This document shows positions 20,316 to 32,000 of a DNA stretch of 64,000 nt, in pieces (position 1 is the stretch's first letter; every line of letters starts with the position of its first letter). Source of the DNA: Anthracocystis setariae (lineage: Eukaryota > Basidiomycota > Ustilaginomycetes > Ustilaginales > Ustilaginaceae); NCBI GenBank assembly GCA_928724745.1, contig CAKMXJ010000037.1, positions 1,054,001 to 1,118,000 of the forward strand. The letters run 5' to 3'. Under the pieces are notes generated by a model. It saw nothing but the letters and a program-made list of their open reading frames with translations. It did not search any database and was not told the DNA's origin. A program made the translations under genes and the position numbers.

Positions 20316-21500
20316 ATGCCTGGTACGATCCCCGCCATCACAGACCCTGCCCTCGTCGACGCTACCCAAGACATTTCCCCAGCCACCCTCGCTCCCATCA
20401 CAGCCACCGACCCGTACGTCTCGGACCCGCAAGCTCCCTCTCTCGTCACACCCGTTCCACTCTCTCATCCCACTTCGGGCGTTGCCAGCAAAGGCGCTAC
20501 ACAACTCACCACCAATTCGTCCTTCAACTCGGCGCTGGCACCAACCAACTTGTCCGCCAACATGACATCGAAACAAGCTTCCACGCCTAACAAGGGCGGT
20601 GCAAGGCAGCGTAAAGGCAAAGCAGCAGCAACAACAACCGCAAACGCTCAGATTGACGACGAGCACAAGGAGCTGCTCAAGTTCATCGAGACCGACGGCC
20701 ATTTCAGCCTGGTGCGCAACTTCCACCTCGCCGACGCCTTCACTCTCATGAATGCTTTCTGTGGTGCCCAATCGCTCTTTGCCTCGGCACGCTACCTGAT
20801 CACTTCCGACCCCAAGCATGCGTGGTTGGCGCTATGGTTCCCGCTGTTTGGCGCCATCTTTGATCTGCTCGACGGCAAGGTCGCACGCTGGCGCAAGTCG
20901 TCGTCCATGCTCGGCCAGGAACTCGACTCGCTAGCCGATTCGCTCTCGTTCGGTGCTGCTCCCGCATTCGCCGCCTACGCTCTCGGTCTCCGTGGTGGAC
21001 TTGACAGCTTCATCCTCACGCTCTTCGTCTGTGCCGGCGTTGCGCGTCTGGCCAGATTCAACGTCACCGCCGCATCCATCCCACACGATGCCAGTGGCAA
21101 GGCACGCTACTTTGAAGGCCTCCCCATCCCCTCCTCCCTCGTCCTCGTTGGCGGTATGGCCGTCTGCCTCCTCACCGGCCGCATCGAACCAGGTGGCCTT
21201 CCCATCGCACTCGCCAAAGAACGCGGCTACATCTCATCCAAAGGCCTCACATTCACCGGCTCACTTCGCGAATACCTCCCGGACTCGTTCAGCGGTAAAG
21301 GCGTTCCCCTGGGCACTTTCACCATCGACCTCTCCTCCCCACTTGCCTCCATCCTCAACCTCCTTCCAGGTGTGTCCGCAACTGCAGATACAGAGTGGGC
21401 GACAAGTGTAGCCCGCATCCAGGGCCATTACCTGGCGTTCCTCTGGCTCGCTTGGGCAACAGCGATGGTCTCGAAAACTCTCCGTGTGCCTAAACCTTAG
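20316..21500 (+). CDS. CHO1: CDP-diacylglycerol-serine O-phosphatidyltransferase (phosphatidylserine synthase)
   Basis: Makes phosphatidylserine from CDP-diacylglycerol and serine in the ER membrane, first step of the route to PE and PC. The CDP-alcohol phosphotransferase signature DGX2ARX8GX3DX3D is perfect, starting DGKVARWRKSSSMLG at about 20871, inside a multi-spanning hydrophobic region (LALWFPLFGAIFDLL, then LDSFILTLFVCAGVARLARF and LVLVGGMAVCLL). The ~110 residues before the catalytic domain are Ser/Thr/Pro-rich and soluble. I use ATG 20316 (394 residues). A same-frame ATG at 20094 would add 74 residues of odd composition (MMIIIEHSC...) and is less likely. No intron. Confidence 0.9.
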   Translation: MPGTIPAITDPALVDATQDISPATLAPITATDPYVSDPQAPSLVTPVPLSHPTSGVASKGATQLTTNSSFNSALAPTNLSANMTSKQASTPNKGGARQRKGKAAATTTANAQIDDEHKELLKFIETDGHFSLVRNFHLADAFTLMNAFCGAQSLFASARYLITSDPKHAWLALWFPLFGAIFDLLDGKVARWRKSSSMLGQELDSLADSLSFGAAPAFAAYALGLRGGLDSFILTLFVCAGVARLARFNVTAASIPHDASGKARYFEGLPIPSSLVLVGGMAVCLLTGRIEPGGLPIALAKERGYISSKGLTFTGSLREYLPDSFSGKGVPLGTFTIDLSSPLASILNLLPGVSATADTEWATSVARIQGHYLAFLWLAWATAMVSKTLRVPKP

Positions 21501-21615
21501 TCCCAACCTAACCCCCCTCTACCCCTTTACTTCACACTCACAATCAGCAACCCAATTCCCATTCCACATCAAAATGATTCCATTATTGCAAACTTTGATC
21601 ATGCATCATCTCGTG

Positions 21616-23692
21616 CTACCGCTTGACCCACCCATCCAACCTACCCTCCTGAAACTCGACCTCATCGTAAAACCCGGCACTCACCTGTCTTCCCTCGAAC
21701 CACCTGCCGTCTAACCCTCTTACCGCCTTCCAACTGCCTGCATGGCCGGAGAACTTGACAAACACACGCACCTCGCCGGCCTCCTCGTGCGTGACCACCC
21801 TGTCGACCAACCCGAACTTGGCACATTCCGTCGCCACATCTTGCACCAACTCTTCCACCGAACCGTCCTCTCGCAGGTCGTGGGGTTGGGCCATGTTGAG
21901 CAGTGCGACTATGCACGAGGGTTTGCCGAATTTCTCATCCGCCGCGGTGGAGTTGGAGGCCGAGTTAACGATGGCGCCACGAGCCTTGTTCTTGGCGGAC
22001 TGCACTACACTGAGGGGAGTGGTGATACCTTTATTCCCCTCCGCCCCGAGACCCGTGCCTGGGATGAAGCCTTGTTTGCGCATCAGCCGCTCGGCGAACG
22101 TCGCTGGATCGCCTACCCACCCCACGGACGCCTTGGACGCACCGATAGCGCTAGGTTGGCTCAACCGCGCCGCAATGGCCGCTGCCACACTTTGCCTGCT
22201 CGCCATCTCCCCCGCCGAGGTGGATGTAGCCACCACAGACGCAGGCGGTCTCGGAGGCGGTCCCGGTGCAAGTCCACACGCTGCTTGCGATAACACCGGT
22301 CGACGTTGATACGCTTCTTCCCCCCACGACGACAACGCCGCCGTCATGGCTACCCGCCTAGCATACGCTTCCTCGCCCGTCCCAGGCGGCTTGACCTCCA
22401 TTTCTTCACTCTGCTGCGCTTCTGTTGACAGTCTAGGTGGGGACGGGTGGTGTCCAAACCTCTCCACCTCTTCGGTTGCATTATCATCCTCGTACCACTC
22501 CCCATCGCCGTAATTCGCCTCTTGCTCGTCTTGCCACTTCCGATATTCCAATTCCGCCTTGCGCCGCTCATACACCATCTGCTTGTACGCCATGTAGTCG
22601 TTGGGTATCCTAGGATCGTAGTCGGCATTCATGTTCGGTCCTGCAGACGGAGAATTCCCCCTCTTTCGTTTTTTCTGTCATTGATAGGCGTCACGGTGAA
22701 TCATTTGGCGTCAGCCCTCGCCGTCTCTTGCCACGCTAAAAACCGGGGATCGAACTCACTCTTCGCTTGTTTGCCCTCTTACCGGCACTTGTGGCTAGGA
22801 ACCCGTTCACGTCCTCGTCCTCGTCTGCACCTTCGTCATAGTATGCCTCATCGTGACTCCAAGGCCGGCGGGATCGCCGGATGAGTTCCTTCTCCCGCTC
22901 GATCTCCCTGTCCGAGAGAGTGGTGGCAGGCGGTTCGAGCACCGGATGCTTTTGGAGTTCGGCGATGATGGCTTGATCGTCTGCGTGAGTGGCGGGTAGG
23001 GAGAGTGCAGTGAGGTTCAAATCGGCTGTGGCTGCTGTTGATAGCGGCTTGGCTTCCGGCAGAGGCTTGGTCGGTGAGCAAGATGCTGTCTCTGTAATGC
23101 TAGGTGGAGCATCAGCGAGACTTTTTGGCGCAACACCTGGCGCACGGCTGATACTCCCCTTGGGCACCTCCTCAGCCTCGATAGTCGAGGCAGCTGGAGG
23201 GGCGAACGAGGCAACAAAGGCCGCATTCGGTCGAGCTTTGGCCTTGGCGGCAGCTGTTGTTCGCCGAGGAGCAAATCTAAGGGCGGCAGACCAACCTGAA
23301 TTGCACCGCACACCAACATCACGAGGGTGACGGTGACGTTGTCATTGGGAGAAGATCAAGGGGGAAGAGTCAGTGAGCACAGCTGATCACATTCGACACG
23401 GTTCGCAAGCTCCTGCGTTACACGATACCTTGGCTCAGCCGCAGGGTACAGCAGAGTGCAATGAGGAGGCGAACAGAGAGGCAGCTGCAGTGGCTGCAAC
23501 GGTGCTCAGAAGTGTACCTGAAGGCTTGAGGTGGTCTTTCGCAGCAGATTTAGACGGGCTGGTAGGTTCCGGTTGGGAAGAGGAGGTTATGTACGAGGAT
23601 GCCGATGGTTTCGAGTCATTGGAGGATTCCTGGGTATCAAAGATGCCGGCATAGAGCGAGGCGCCGCGAAAGGCGTCTTTTGCTGGCGGCAT
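21616..23692 (-). CDS. Splicing factor 45 homologue (SPF45/RBM17), G-patch and UHM domains, three exons
   Basis: Nuclear splicing factor implicated in 3' splice-site choice and processing of short introns. Exon 1 is 23692-23518, intron 1 is 23517-23296 (GTACAC donor, TTCAG acceptor), exon 2 is 23295-22760, intron 2 is 22759-22675 (GTGAGT, TGACAG), and exon 3 is 22674-21616. This gives 589 residues. Joining exons 1 and 2 restores the family block PSGWSAALRFAPRR, equivalent to the human GWSKNFKLL region. Exon 3 supplies ADYDPRIPNDY, then the G-patch FAERLMRKQGFIPGTGLG, then the U2AF-homology RRM ending in the RWF motif (GRWFEGRQVSAGFYDE). The second acceptor is fixed because the other AG would bring an immediate stop. 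Divergent from MED4. Confidence 0.88.
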
Positions 23693-24002
23693 CTTGGGTT
23701 CAAGTAGGTCAAGGAGAAGCTCAAGGGCTCTCGTAAGGTCAAGGAGCGTGATTCATTGGATGGTGGGTTGGTGGTCGTTCAAAGGAATGGTGTCAACCTG
23801 TGCGACTCCAGCGACTTAAGGTTCAGGTCGGGCCTCGGTTTTTTTTTTTCTTTTCGGAATGCGGGCCGAGCAGAGTTTTCGGCTAAAAGCGCACGCACCA
23901 CATGATGAACCCTTCCTTGATCTTGTGCTCCATCCTTCATCTTGCCGAATCATCCATCTATCCTCGATCTTGGCATCTCGAACAAAAGAGCAGCAAAAAG
24001 AC
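23693..24002. promoter_or_regulatory. Divergent promoter region SPF45 / MED4
   Basis: 310 bp between divergent start codons. Contains a poly-T stretch near 23841-23854. An in-frame ATG at 23859 would lengthen MED4 by 48 residues and shorten this region. Confidence 0.4.
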
Positions 24003-24905
24003 ATGCAAGCCACTGCGTCTGGCTCGCGCCTGACCCCTCAAAAGGCGACATTGTCCAAGGAACCAACCACATCTTCACTCTTGTTATCCACGCTCGGCGC
24101 TTACTCGGCGCTTACCAAACACCTCTTCTCCGGCATTGAGAATCCCTCGACTCTGAAACCGCGCACCTTTTCGGACGCCCATGCGGACAAGACTTGGAAC
24201 GTGACAGACATCAAGGATATCCTCTCTGCACTGACGGAGGTCGATCGACTTTTCTTGTCTCGCATCCAGCTCGCACACCAACACGCAGTGAATCAAGCTA
24301 GGATCGACCAGCTCGAGAGCAAAGCGAGACAACGCGACAGAGAGACCAGACAAGCGCTGTTCGAGCTGAGCAAGATCAACGACGAGCTTTCCGAGATCGC
24401 GAGGCTGAGCGAGGATGAGATTGGATTGATCGAGAAGGCCGAGAAACAACCTATTGGACACAATACTTTGTTGGCGTATGCGCAGCGGCTGGCGAGATAC
24501 ACTTCGGCTCCACCCGGTTACAAGCTACCCCAATTTGCTGCTGCTGCCAATAAGTCCGAAGCTGGAGCCAACGCAGAAGATGGAGGAGAGGCAGGCATCT
24601 CGCTGGGCGCAGATTACAACCAGTACGCCAAACGTGCAGCAGCTTACTACGATCCTGCGATACCGTCCATGCCGCAAGAGATGCCGTTCCCATCCGATGC
24701 GATGATGAGGCAGGGGATATTGAACAGTCAGGCCATGCTGGATGGCGCGGCACCAGCAGAGATGCCAGCGGGAGGCGACGAGGCGATGCTCGAGGATGCC
24801 GACGAACTGCCTCAGCCCGATTTTGCAGCATCTTACTCGCATTTGAGGGAACAGCAACGAGGTCAGGAGGAGGACGAAGATGCTTTCGACCTGGACCTCA
24901 ATTGA
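24003..24905 (+). CDS. MED4: Mediator complex subunit 4 (MED4)
   Basis: Middle-module subunit of Mediator, bridging transcription factors and RNA polymerase II. The protein has 300 residues from ATG 24003. The helical N-terminal half (DRLFLSRIQLAHQHAVNQAR, then LESKARQRDRETRQALFEL) is coiled-coil-like. The family hallmark follows (HNTLLAYAQRLARYTSAPPGY without its last residue), and later MPFPSDAMMRQGIL. The tail is acidic (EEDEDAFDLDLN), as in other MED4 proteins. An upstream in-frame ATG at 23859 is possible but would add a Pro/His/Leu-rich extension unlike the family. Confidence 0.9.
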   Translation: MQATASGSRLTPQKATLSKEPTTSSLLLSTLGAYSALTKHLFSGIENPSTLKPRTFSDAHADKTWNVTDIKDILSALTEVDRLFLSRIQLAHQHAVNQARIDQLESKARQRDRETRQALFELSKINDELSEIARLSEDEIGLIEKAEKQPIGHNTLLAYAQRLARYTSAPPGYKLPQFAAAANKSEAGANAEDGGEAGISLGADYNQYAKRAAAYYDPAIPSMPQEMPFPSDAMMRQGILNSQAMLDGAAPAEMPAGGDEAMLEDADELPQPDFAASYSHLREQQRGQEEDEDAFDLDLN

Positions 24906-26193
<1,288 letters not shown>

Positions 26194-26495
26194 GCCTCTT
26201 GCACAACCAACGTAACTGTCGGTTACACCCACCAACCCACCCCAACAAAAAAAAAACCTTACCATGTCTTGTCAATAGCGACCCGTTCGATCATTCCCTA
26301 AATGTTCCCTACTGCTGCAGTCGCTCCGGCTCTCGACTGATGTTTCTCAGTCGTCGGTGTTCACTCGCTCGTATTGGTAATGCTCACGTTGTCGTTCTGC
26401 ATGGTATTTTGTTCTACCGTCTGCTTGTGTGTGATTGCATCTGTAGCTGACCTTGGAACAAAAGTGAGATGAGAGCAACGATGGTGAAAGGTAGC
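26194..26495. other. Convergent 3' intergenic region
   Basis: 302 bp between the ubiquitin-S27a stop and the DDX41 stop, with an A-tract at 26247-26256. Both 3' ends; nothing else seen. Confidence 0.5.
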
Positions 26496-28445
26496 CTAAT
26501 AACCGCCATCGTCACCACGCGAGAACTGAGCGGTCTGTCTTCTCTGGTTGTCCTCCAACTTGGGACAATCTCGGATGCTGTGACCCAAACCGCCGCAGAC
26601 GGGGCAGCTGGTAAGAGCAGCGCCTGAAGCCATCCTTGGGTCGTCGATGGCGGCCAGGAAGGGGGGGATTCTCTGTTTCGCCTCGATGAGGAGATATTTC
26701 AGATCCAACAGCGTTTGTTCCTGCGTATTTGCGTTGACAAAGGTGGTTGCGATCCCGGTCTTACCGCTTCTACCTGTACGACCGATTTGGTGGACGTAAT
26801 CTTCGATCTCCTTGGGCATGGTGTAGTTGATCACATGCTGGATCTCGTTGAAATCCAACCCTTTCGAAGCAACACCGGAAGCGACCATGACATCCTTCTG
26901 ACCAGACTTGAACGCTCGAATCGCATACTCTCGTTCATCCTGCGTCTTGGACCCGTGAATCGCCACCGCCTCCACCCCCTTCAGCAACAGATACTCCTGA
27001 ATATCATCCACCTCATTCTTGTTATCGCTAAAGATAATCACCGGCGGTGCCGTCTTCTGCAAACACTCCAACAAGTACACCATCTTGGCTTCCTGCTTGA
27101 CATACTCCACCTCCTGGATAATGTCCAACGACGCCGCACCCGCTCTACCAACATTGACAATCACAGGTCGAATCAACGACTGCTCGGCAAAGTCCTGGAT
27201 CTTCTTGGGCATCGTCGCCGAGAAGAGTAGCGTCTGCCTTTGCTGCTTGAAGAAGCCCATGATGTTGCGCACGTCTTCTTCGAAGCCCATGTCGATCATT
27301 CGATCGGCTTCGTCAAGGCAGAGGTACTTGCAGCAGTCGAGCGTGAATTTCTTCTTGGTCAGCATGTCTTGCAACCGACCCGGGGTAGCAACGACAATGT
27401 GGAAACCCTTGGACATGGTATGGTGCTGTTCGGCCATGCTGATGCCACCGATGCAAAGGAGCACGCCGATTTGGGGGTAGCCACCTTGGATGAGCGCTTC
27501 GGCGATGCTTTTGATCGACTCGTACGTCTGACGTGCAAGCTCGCGCGAAGGACACACAATCATACCCACAGGACCCTCGCCTCGAGCAAATGGTAGCCTC
27601 GTCTCCTCCTCGGCAGCCAGCATGATAATCGGCAGAGAGAAGGCGAGGGTTTTGCCCGAACCGGTGAAAGCGATTCCGATCATATCGCGACCGGAAAAGG
27701 CTGTTGGTAAACCCTGCATTTGAATGGGTGAAGGCTTGATGATGTTCTTTTGCGTCCTGAGGTATTCGATGACACATTCGGGCACCTTCATGTCGCGGAA
27801 GTTGGTGATGACGGGTGGCACCTCGACGCCATCGGCAAGGATGTGGTTCTTTTCTCGAAGCCTATCGTTCTCCTCTTGCGGGCGGTTGCGGATGTACGAT
27901 GGTGGCGTCCATGACGTTTTCAGCGGCTCGGTGTATTGGATGCCTTTGGCCAGTTCTAGGTCGCTGGCGAGCTTCCTTCGCGCCGCATGTGCTTCCAAGA
28001 TCTTGCGTTCCTCTTCAGCCTCGATCTGTGCTTGTGACTTTTCTCCTTGCTCCTCGAGCTTCTTCTCGCGCAGTATTCTGGCTTCGTCCAAAAGTGAACG
28101 CTGTGGTCTCTGTGGAGCTTGCAGCTCGTCGTCTTGGTCTCGCTGTTCGTCGGCTGCACCGTTGCTAGCATTAGGGGTACTGGAGGAGCCTCCGCGTACA
28201 CGAGAATGGATCTGCTGGAGTTGCTGCAAGCGACGCTGCTTTAGTGGGACAAATGTGGACGAGGAAGAGGAAGGTCCGTCCTGGTCTTCATCGTCCGAGT
28301 AGCTATAGGAAGGACGGTCGTCTTGTGACTGCTGCTGCTGCTGCAGCATACGTCGGCGTTTGAGTGCCTGTACGGCGGACATGGATGGTCCAGCATGCTG
28401 AAGCATGTGCTCTGCGGCTAAGCTGGTCGAGGATGTTGGTGTCAT
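26496..28445 (-). CDS. DEAD-box RNA helicase, DDX41/abstrakt family
   Basis: ATP-dependent RNA helicase linked to spliceosome function in other eukaryotes. 649 residues. The N-terminal ~180 residues are Gln/Ser/Glu-rich. The DDX41-type linker includes YIRNRPQEENDRLREKNHIL and a Q-motif KPSPIQMQGLP. Helicase motifs are AFTGSGKT (I), PSRELARQ (Ia), DEAD (II), FSAT (III) and HQIGRTGRSGKTG (VI). The C-terminus carries the CCHC zinc knuckle CPVCGGLGHSIRDC that is typical of DDX41 and separates it from other DEAD-box proteins. No key residue is missing. ATG at 28445. Confidence 0.95.
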   Translation of the reverse strand: MTPTSSTSLAAEHMLQHAGPSMSAVQALKRRRMLQQQQQSQDDRPSYSYSDDEDQDGPSSSSSTFVPLKQRRLQQLQQIHSRVRGGSSSTPNASNGAADEQRDQDDELQAPQRPQRSLLDEARILREKKLEEQGEKSQAQIEAEEERKILEAHAARRKLASDLELAKGIQYTEPLKTSWTPPSYIRNRPQEENDRLREKNHILADGVEVPPVITNFRDMKVPECVIEYLRTQKNIIKPSPIQMQGLPTAFSGRDMIGIAFTGSGKTLAFSLPIIMLAAEEETRLPFARGEGPVGMIVCPSRELARQTYESIKSIAEALIQGGYPQIGVLLCIGGISMAEQHHTMSKGFHIVVATPGRLQDMLTKKKFTLDCCKYLCLDEADRMIDMGFEEDVRNIMGFFKQQRQTLLFSATMPKKIQDFAEQSLIRPVIVNVGRAGAASLDIIQEVEYVKQEAKMVYLLECLQKTAPPVIIFSDNKNEVDDIQEYLLLKGVEAVAIHGSKTQDEREYAIRAFKSGQKDVMVASGVASKGLDFNEIQHVINYTMPKEIEDYVHQIGRTGRSGKTGIATTFVNANTQEQTLLDLKYLLIEAKQRIPPFLAAIDDPRMASGAALTSCPVCGGLGHSIRDCPKLEDNQRRQTAQFSRGDDGGY

Positions 28446-29070
28446 TGTCGATACGAGCTTAAGTACTGTAGATGCTGAGAGGGGGGGGGGGGGTAGGAGG
28501 GTTTCGATGCAGGGTTTGAATCAACAGCGTCCGATATCCGGAAAAATCATTAATGATATAATAATTATATAATAACAATTAATTGAAGGCTGAGTCGGTA
28601 AAAGTCCAACACTGTGACTGTGGTGCTGTGCGTGAAATTGTTAAATTCAAACGTGGAGCAGCATCATGCTCATCCTCATCCTTCCAGAAGCAAACCGTTA
28701 CTGCATCGTTCCTTCGCATCGCTACCATCATCTCTACCCTCACTGAGCACCCCCTCAGCGCTCCACTGCGGCTGCACCTGCCACTCTATGCTTTCCACAT
28801 TGTGCGCATCGTTCAAGTGACCAGCCAGTGCATCCCCGTTCGGATCCCTTGCCTCCCTCCTACCGGTCCCACACTCACCTTACTATCGCTCTCAAAATCG
28901 CACCAACCACTCAGCATAATCGAGGCTCTCTTGCGGCTCAACAAACTGGAAAGCCTGACTTCTATCCGAATCCGATCGAATTCGCGCTCGACACACACAT
29001 ACGCATCTATTCACACACGCATACACACGCATGACGAAATCAGCATAGCATCGACGATCTGCAAGCCAAC
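28446..29070. promoter_or_regulatory. Divergent promoter region DDX41 / DOA10
   Basis: 625 bp between divergent ATGs. It contains a 13-base poly-G (28481-28493) and an A/T-only-type stretch around 28548-28582. No factor site was recognised. Confidence 0.45.
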
Positions 29071-32000
29071 ATGGAAGACGACGACACCTGTCGTATCTGC
29101 CGCAGCGGGTCCGAGCCTGACTCGCCTCTCTACTATCCATGCAAATGCACTGGCTCAATTCGCTACTGTCATCAGGACTGCTTGGTGGAATGGCTCCAGC
29201 ATTCCAGAAAGAAGTATTGCGAGCTATGCAATCATGCCTTTATCTTTCATAAAAAGTACCGCAGCGACATGCCTGCTGATGGCAAGCTGCCAGCCTACCT
29301 CTATCTCCGTCGTCTGGTAATTCGAGCCGCCCAACTCACTCAACTCGGCTCCAGAGCGTTGCTGGTGGGCTTCACGTGGCTTGCATTGTTGCCATGGATC
29401 AACATCAACGTATGGCGCTTCATGTTCTGGTCCATCGATGTCGCCACATGGATGGGCGTCCCTGGTTCACATCCTCCATTCAGCATTAATGATTCGCCAG
29501 CTTCCAACTCCAGCAATGCATCGGCTTCTAACACCACAACATCCGAGCTGCAGTCATCCGTCAAGCTTGCCTCGTCCTTCGCCCCAACCCGCAATGCTTC
29601 CTCAATTCAAGCAATCGTACTCGGTCGCTATCCTGTCACGCTCGAGGCCACCAAACGTGCTATCCAAACATTGCTGAAAAAGCTCGCATATGACTGTTTC
29701 CAAGGCCAAACACTAAGCTGCATCATCGTCGTTTTCTTCGTCGGCGTCTTCCTACTGCGAGAATGGATCCTTCAGAACATCCCGCAGAACTTTGACGTAC
29801 AACCCAATTTGGAGGATGGACCTCCACTCCAGCAACCACAACAACCTGTTCCTCCCGCCGCACGCCCTCAGCTGGAACCACTGAACCGCGCACAGCTTCG
29901 AGCCAGAGTAGACCAGAGACGCGAAGAGATCGAACAGCTCCTCGCCAGGCTTCCCGAATCCGACGCTGATCATCCTACTCCAGTCCACGACGACGTACAG
30001 CAAGCACAAGATCCAAACGAGCTCGATCTCGATCCTCAGGCACAGCGTGAACGCGCAAGGCAAGCACGTATGCTTCGGCTTCAGCAGACCTGGGCACAGA
30101 TAGAAGAGCGACTCGAACAGGATGCCGCAGCCCAGCAAGCTGCGCCAACTCAGGGCCACGCCCCCAGCAGCAATGTCGGTGACGAGGGCTCACGTCTCTT
30201 GAGTGAAGCAACGCCACTTCAACAAGAAAGCACCAGTCATCTGCAACCAGAAGCAGAATCATCTTCGTCGCAGAATCTGCAGCAAGCACTCGGATGGGCC
30301 GTCCAGGAAATGCAATTGGACGATGCAGATGATCAGCCAATCCCAGCATATGGCGATCAAGAGCAGCCGGATGCAGAACTAAACGCAAGCAGCTCGCAGA
30401 AGCAGCCAGAGGTGCCAAGCGCTCCACTGCGTCCAGCCGTGGAGGCTCAATCAAGCGCTTCAAGCATCGAGCTAGACCAGCAGCAGGAGCAAGCTGAGAC
30501 GCCGACCGCGCCAACCGAGCCTGCCGAATCAAGCCAAGACCCAAGAGCACCACCAGCGCCGACAGCAGCACCAGCTGATCAGCTTGATCAAGAAGATGCT
30601 GAGACGGTCCCAAACAACGACGATGAAGCGCACGATGACCACGACGAAGATGAGTGGGAAGACGAATCGGACGATGCCCACACTGTCGCTGACCCCGAAG
30701 CTGACGATGGGCCTGTCGATCAAGATGCCCTTGGCGCTGGCGCTGCTGCTGCATTCCCGCCTCCCATCGCTATGAACTTGGATGCTGAGATCGAAGCCGG
30801 CATTGCCGCTGCTGAAGCCGACGATCCTGAAGCCGAGATGGGCTTCGCCGAGGAGATGGACGGCATGCTCGAAGCGATCGGCATGCGTGGACCCTTGTTC
30901 GGCATCGTTCAGAATCTGTTTCTCATGATCTTCCTCTGTGCGTTGGTCATGCTGGCGTTCGTCATGGTGCCCTACATCATTGGTAGGGTGTTGGGGTCGG
31001 GTCCCGGGCTTATTTGGCTGTTGGCGTTGCCCGTGAAGCTGTTACGGTACGTGACGGATCCTGTGTTCGATGCGCTCATTGCACTGGGCGCCAATAAGGT
31101 TTGGCCGACTATCGCCAAGGCAGTGGGCATCGGGGCTTCTCAAGACTCGCAGGAGTCCGCTGTTGCTGCTGCCGCTGCTGCTGCTGCTGCTTCCACGTCT
31201 GCAAACGTCGGTGTTGGGGATTGGATGCGCAAGCTTCTACCCAGTCTTGTCACCGGTAATACGATGAGAAGCGCCCAAGCAGCAGCAATTTCCCAGCAGG
31301 CGACGCGGCCAAGCACCATCGCAGCCATGCTCGTCGCGATCCTCCCTGCTGGCGTCACCACCTCGTCGCAGTGGAAAGCCGTCAACACCTCGTTCGAAGT
31401 CGCACTCGCTACAGGTCTTCAAGGCACATTCGAGCACATCTTGGACTCGATCACTGGCGTCTTTACCAAGCTCGACCAACACCGCATGGGCGCTACGGCC
31501 ACCGATCGAGCCTACTGCGTCGCGTTCGGTCACATCTACTGGCTCCTCGTCCTGTTCATCCACTCACGCGTGTCGCCCCCGGACCTCTCGCGACCGTCGT
31601 CGATGATCAAATCGTTCATCGACCAGCACGTGCTCATCATCAAGACGATCTCTTTCATCTTTATCGAACTCTTCGTATTCCCCTTCGGCTGCGGCCTTCT
31701 GCTCGACATCTGCACCATGCCGCTATTCGAACACGCCTCGCTTCTCCTCTGGCCCACCACGATCAGCACCGCTCCGCTGACGTTTGCCTTCACACGCTGG
31801 TTGGGCGGTACGATTTACATGTTTATCTTTGCGCAGTATGTTAGTGCGACGCGCGGCGTGTTGCGTCCAGGTGTATTGTGTTGGATCCGAGATCCGAACG
31901 ATCCGAACTTTCATCCGATCCGCGAGATCTTGGACAAGAAGAGTTGGACGCAGTTGCGCAAGATCGGCGCGAGCGCTGTCATGTATGCCGCGATCCTGGT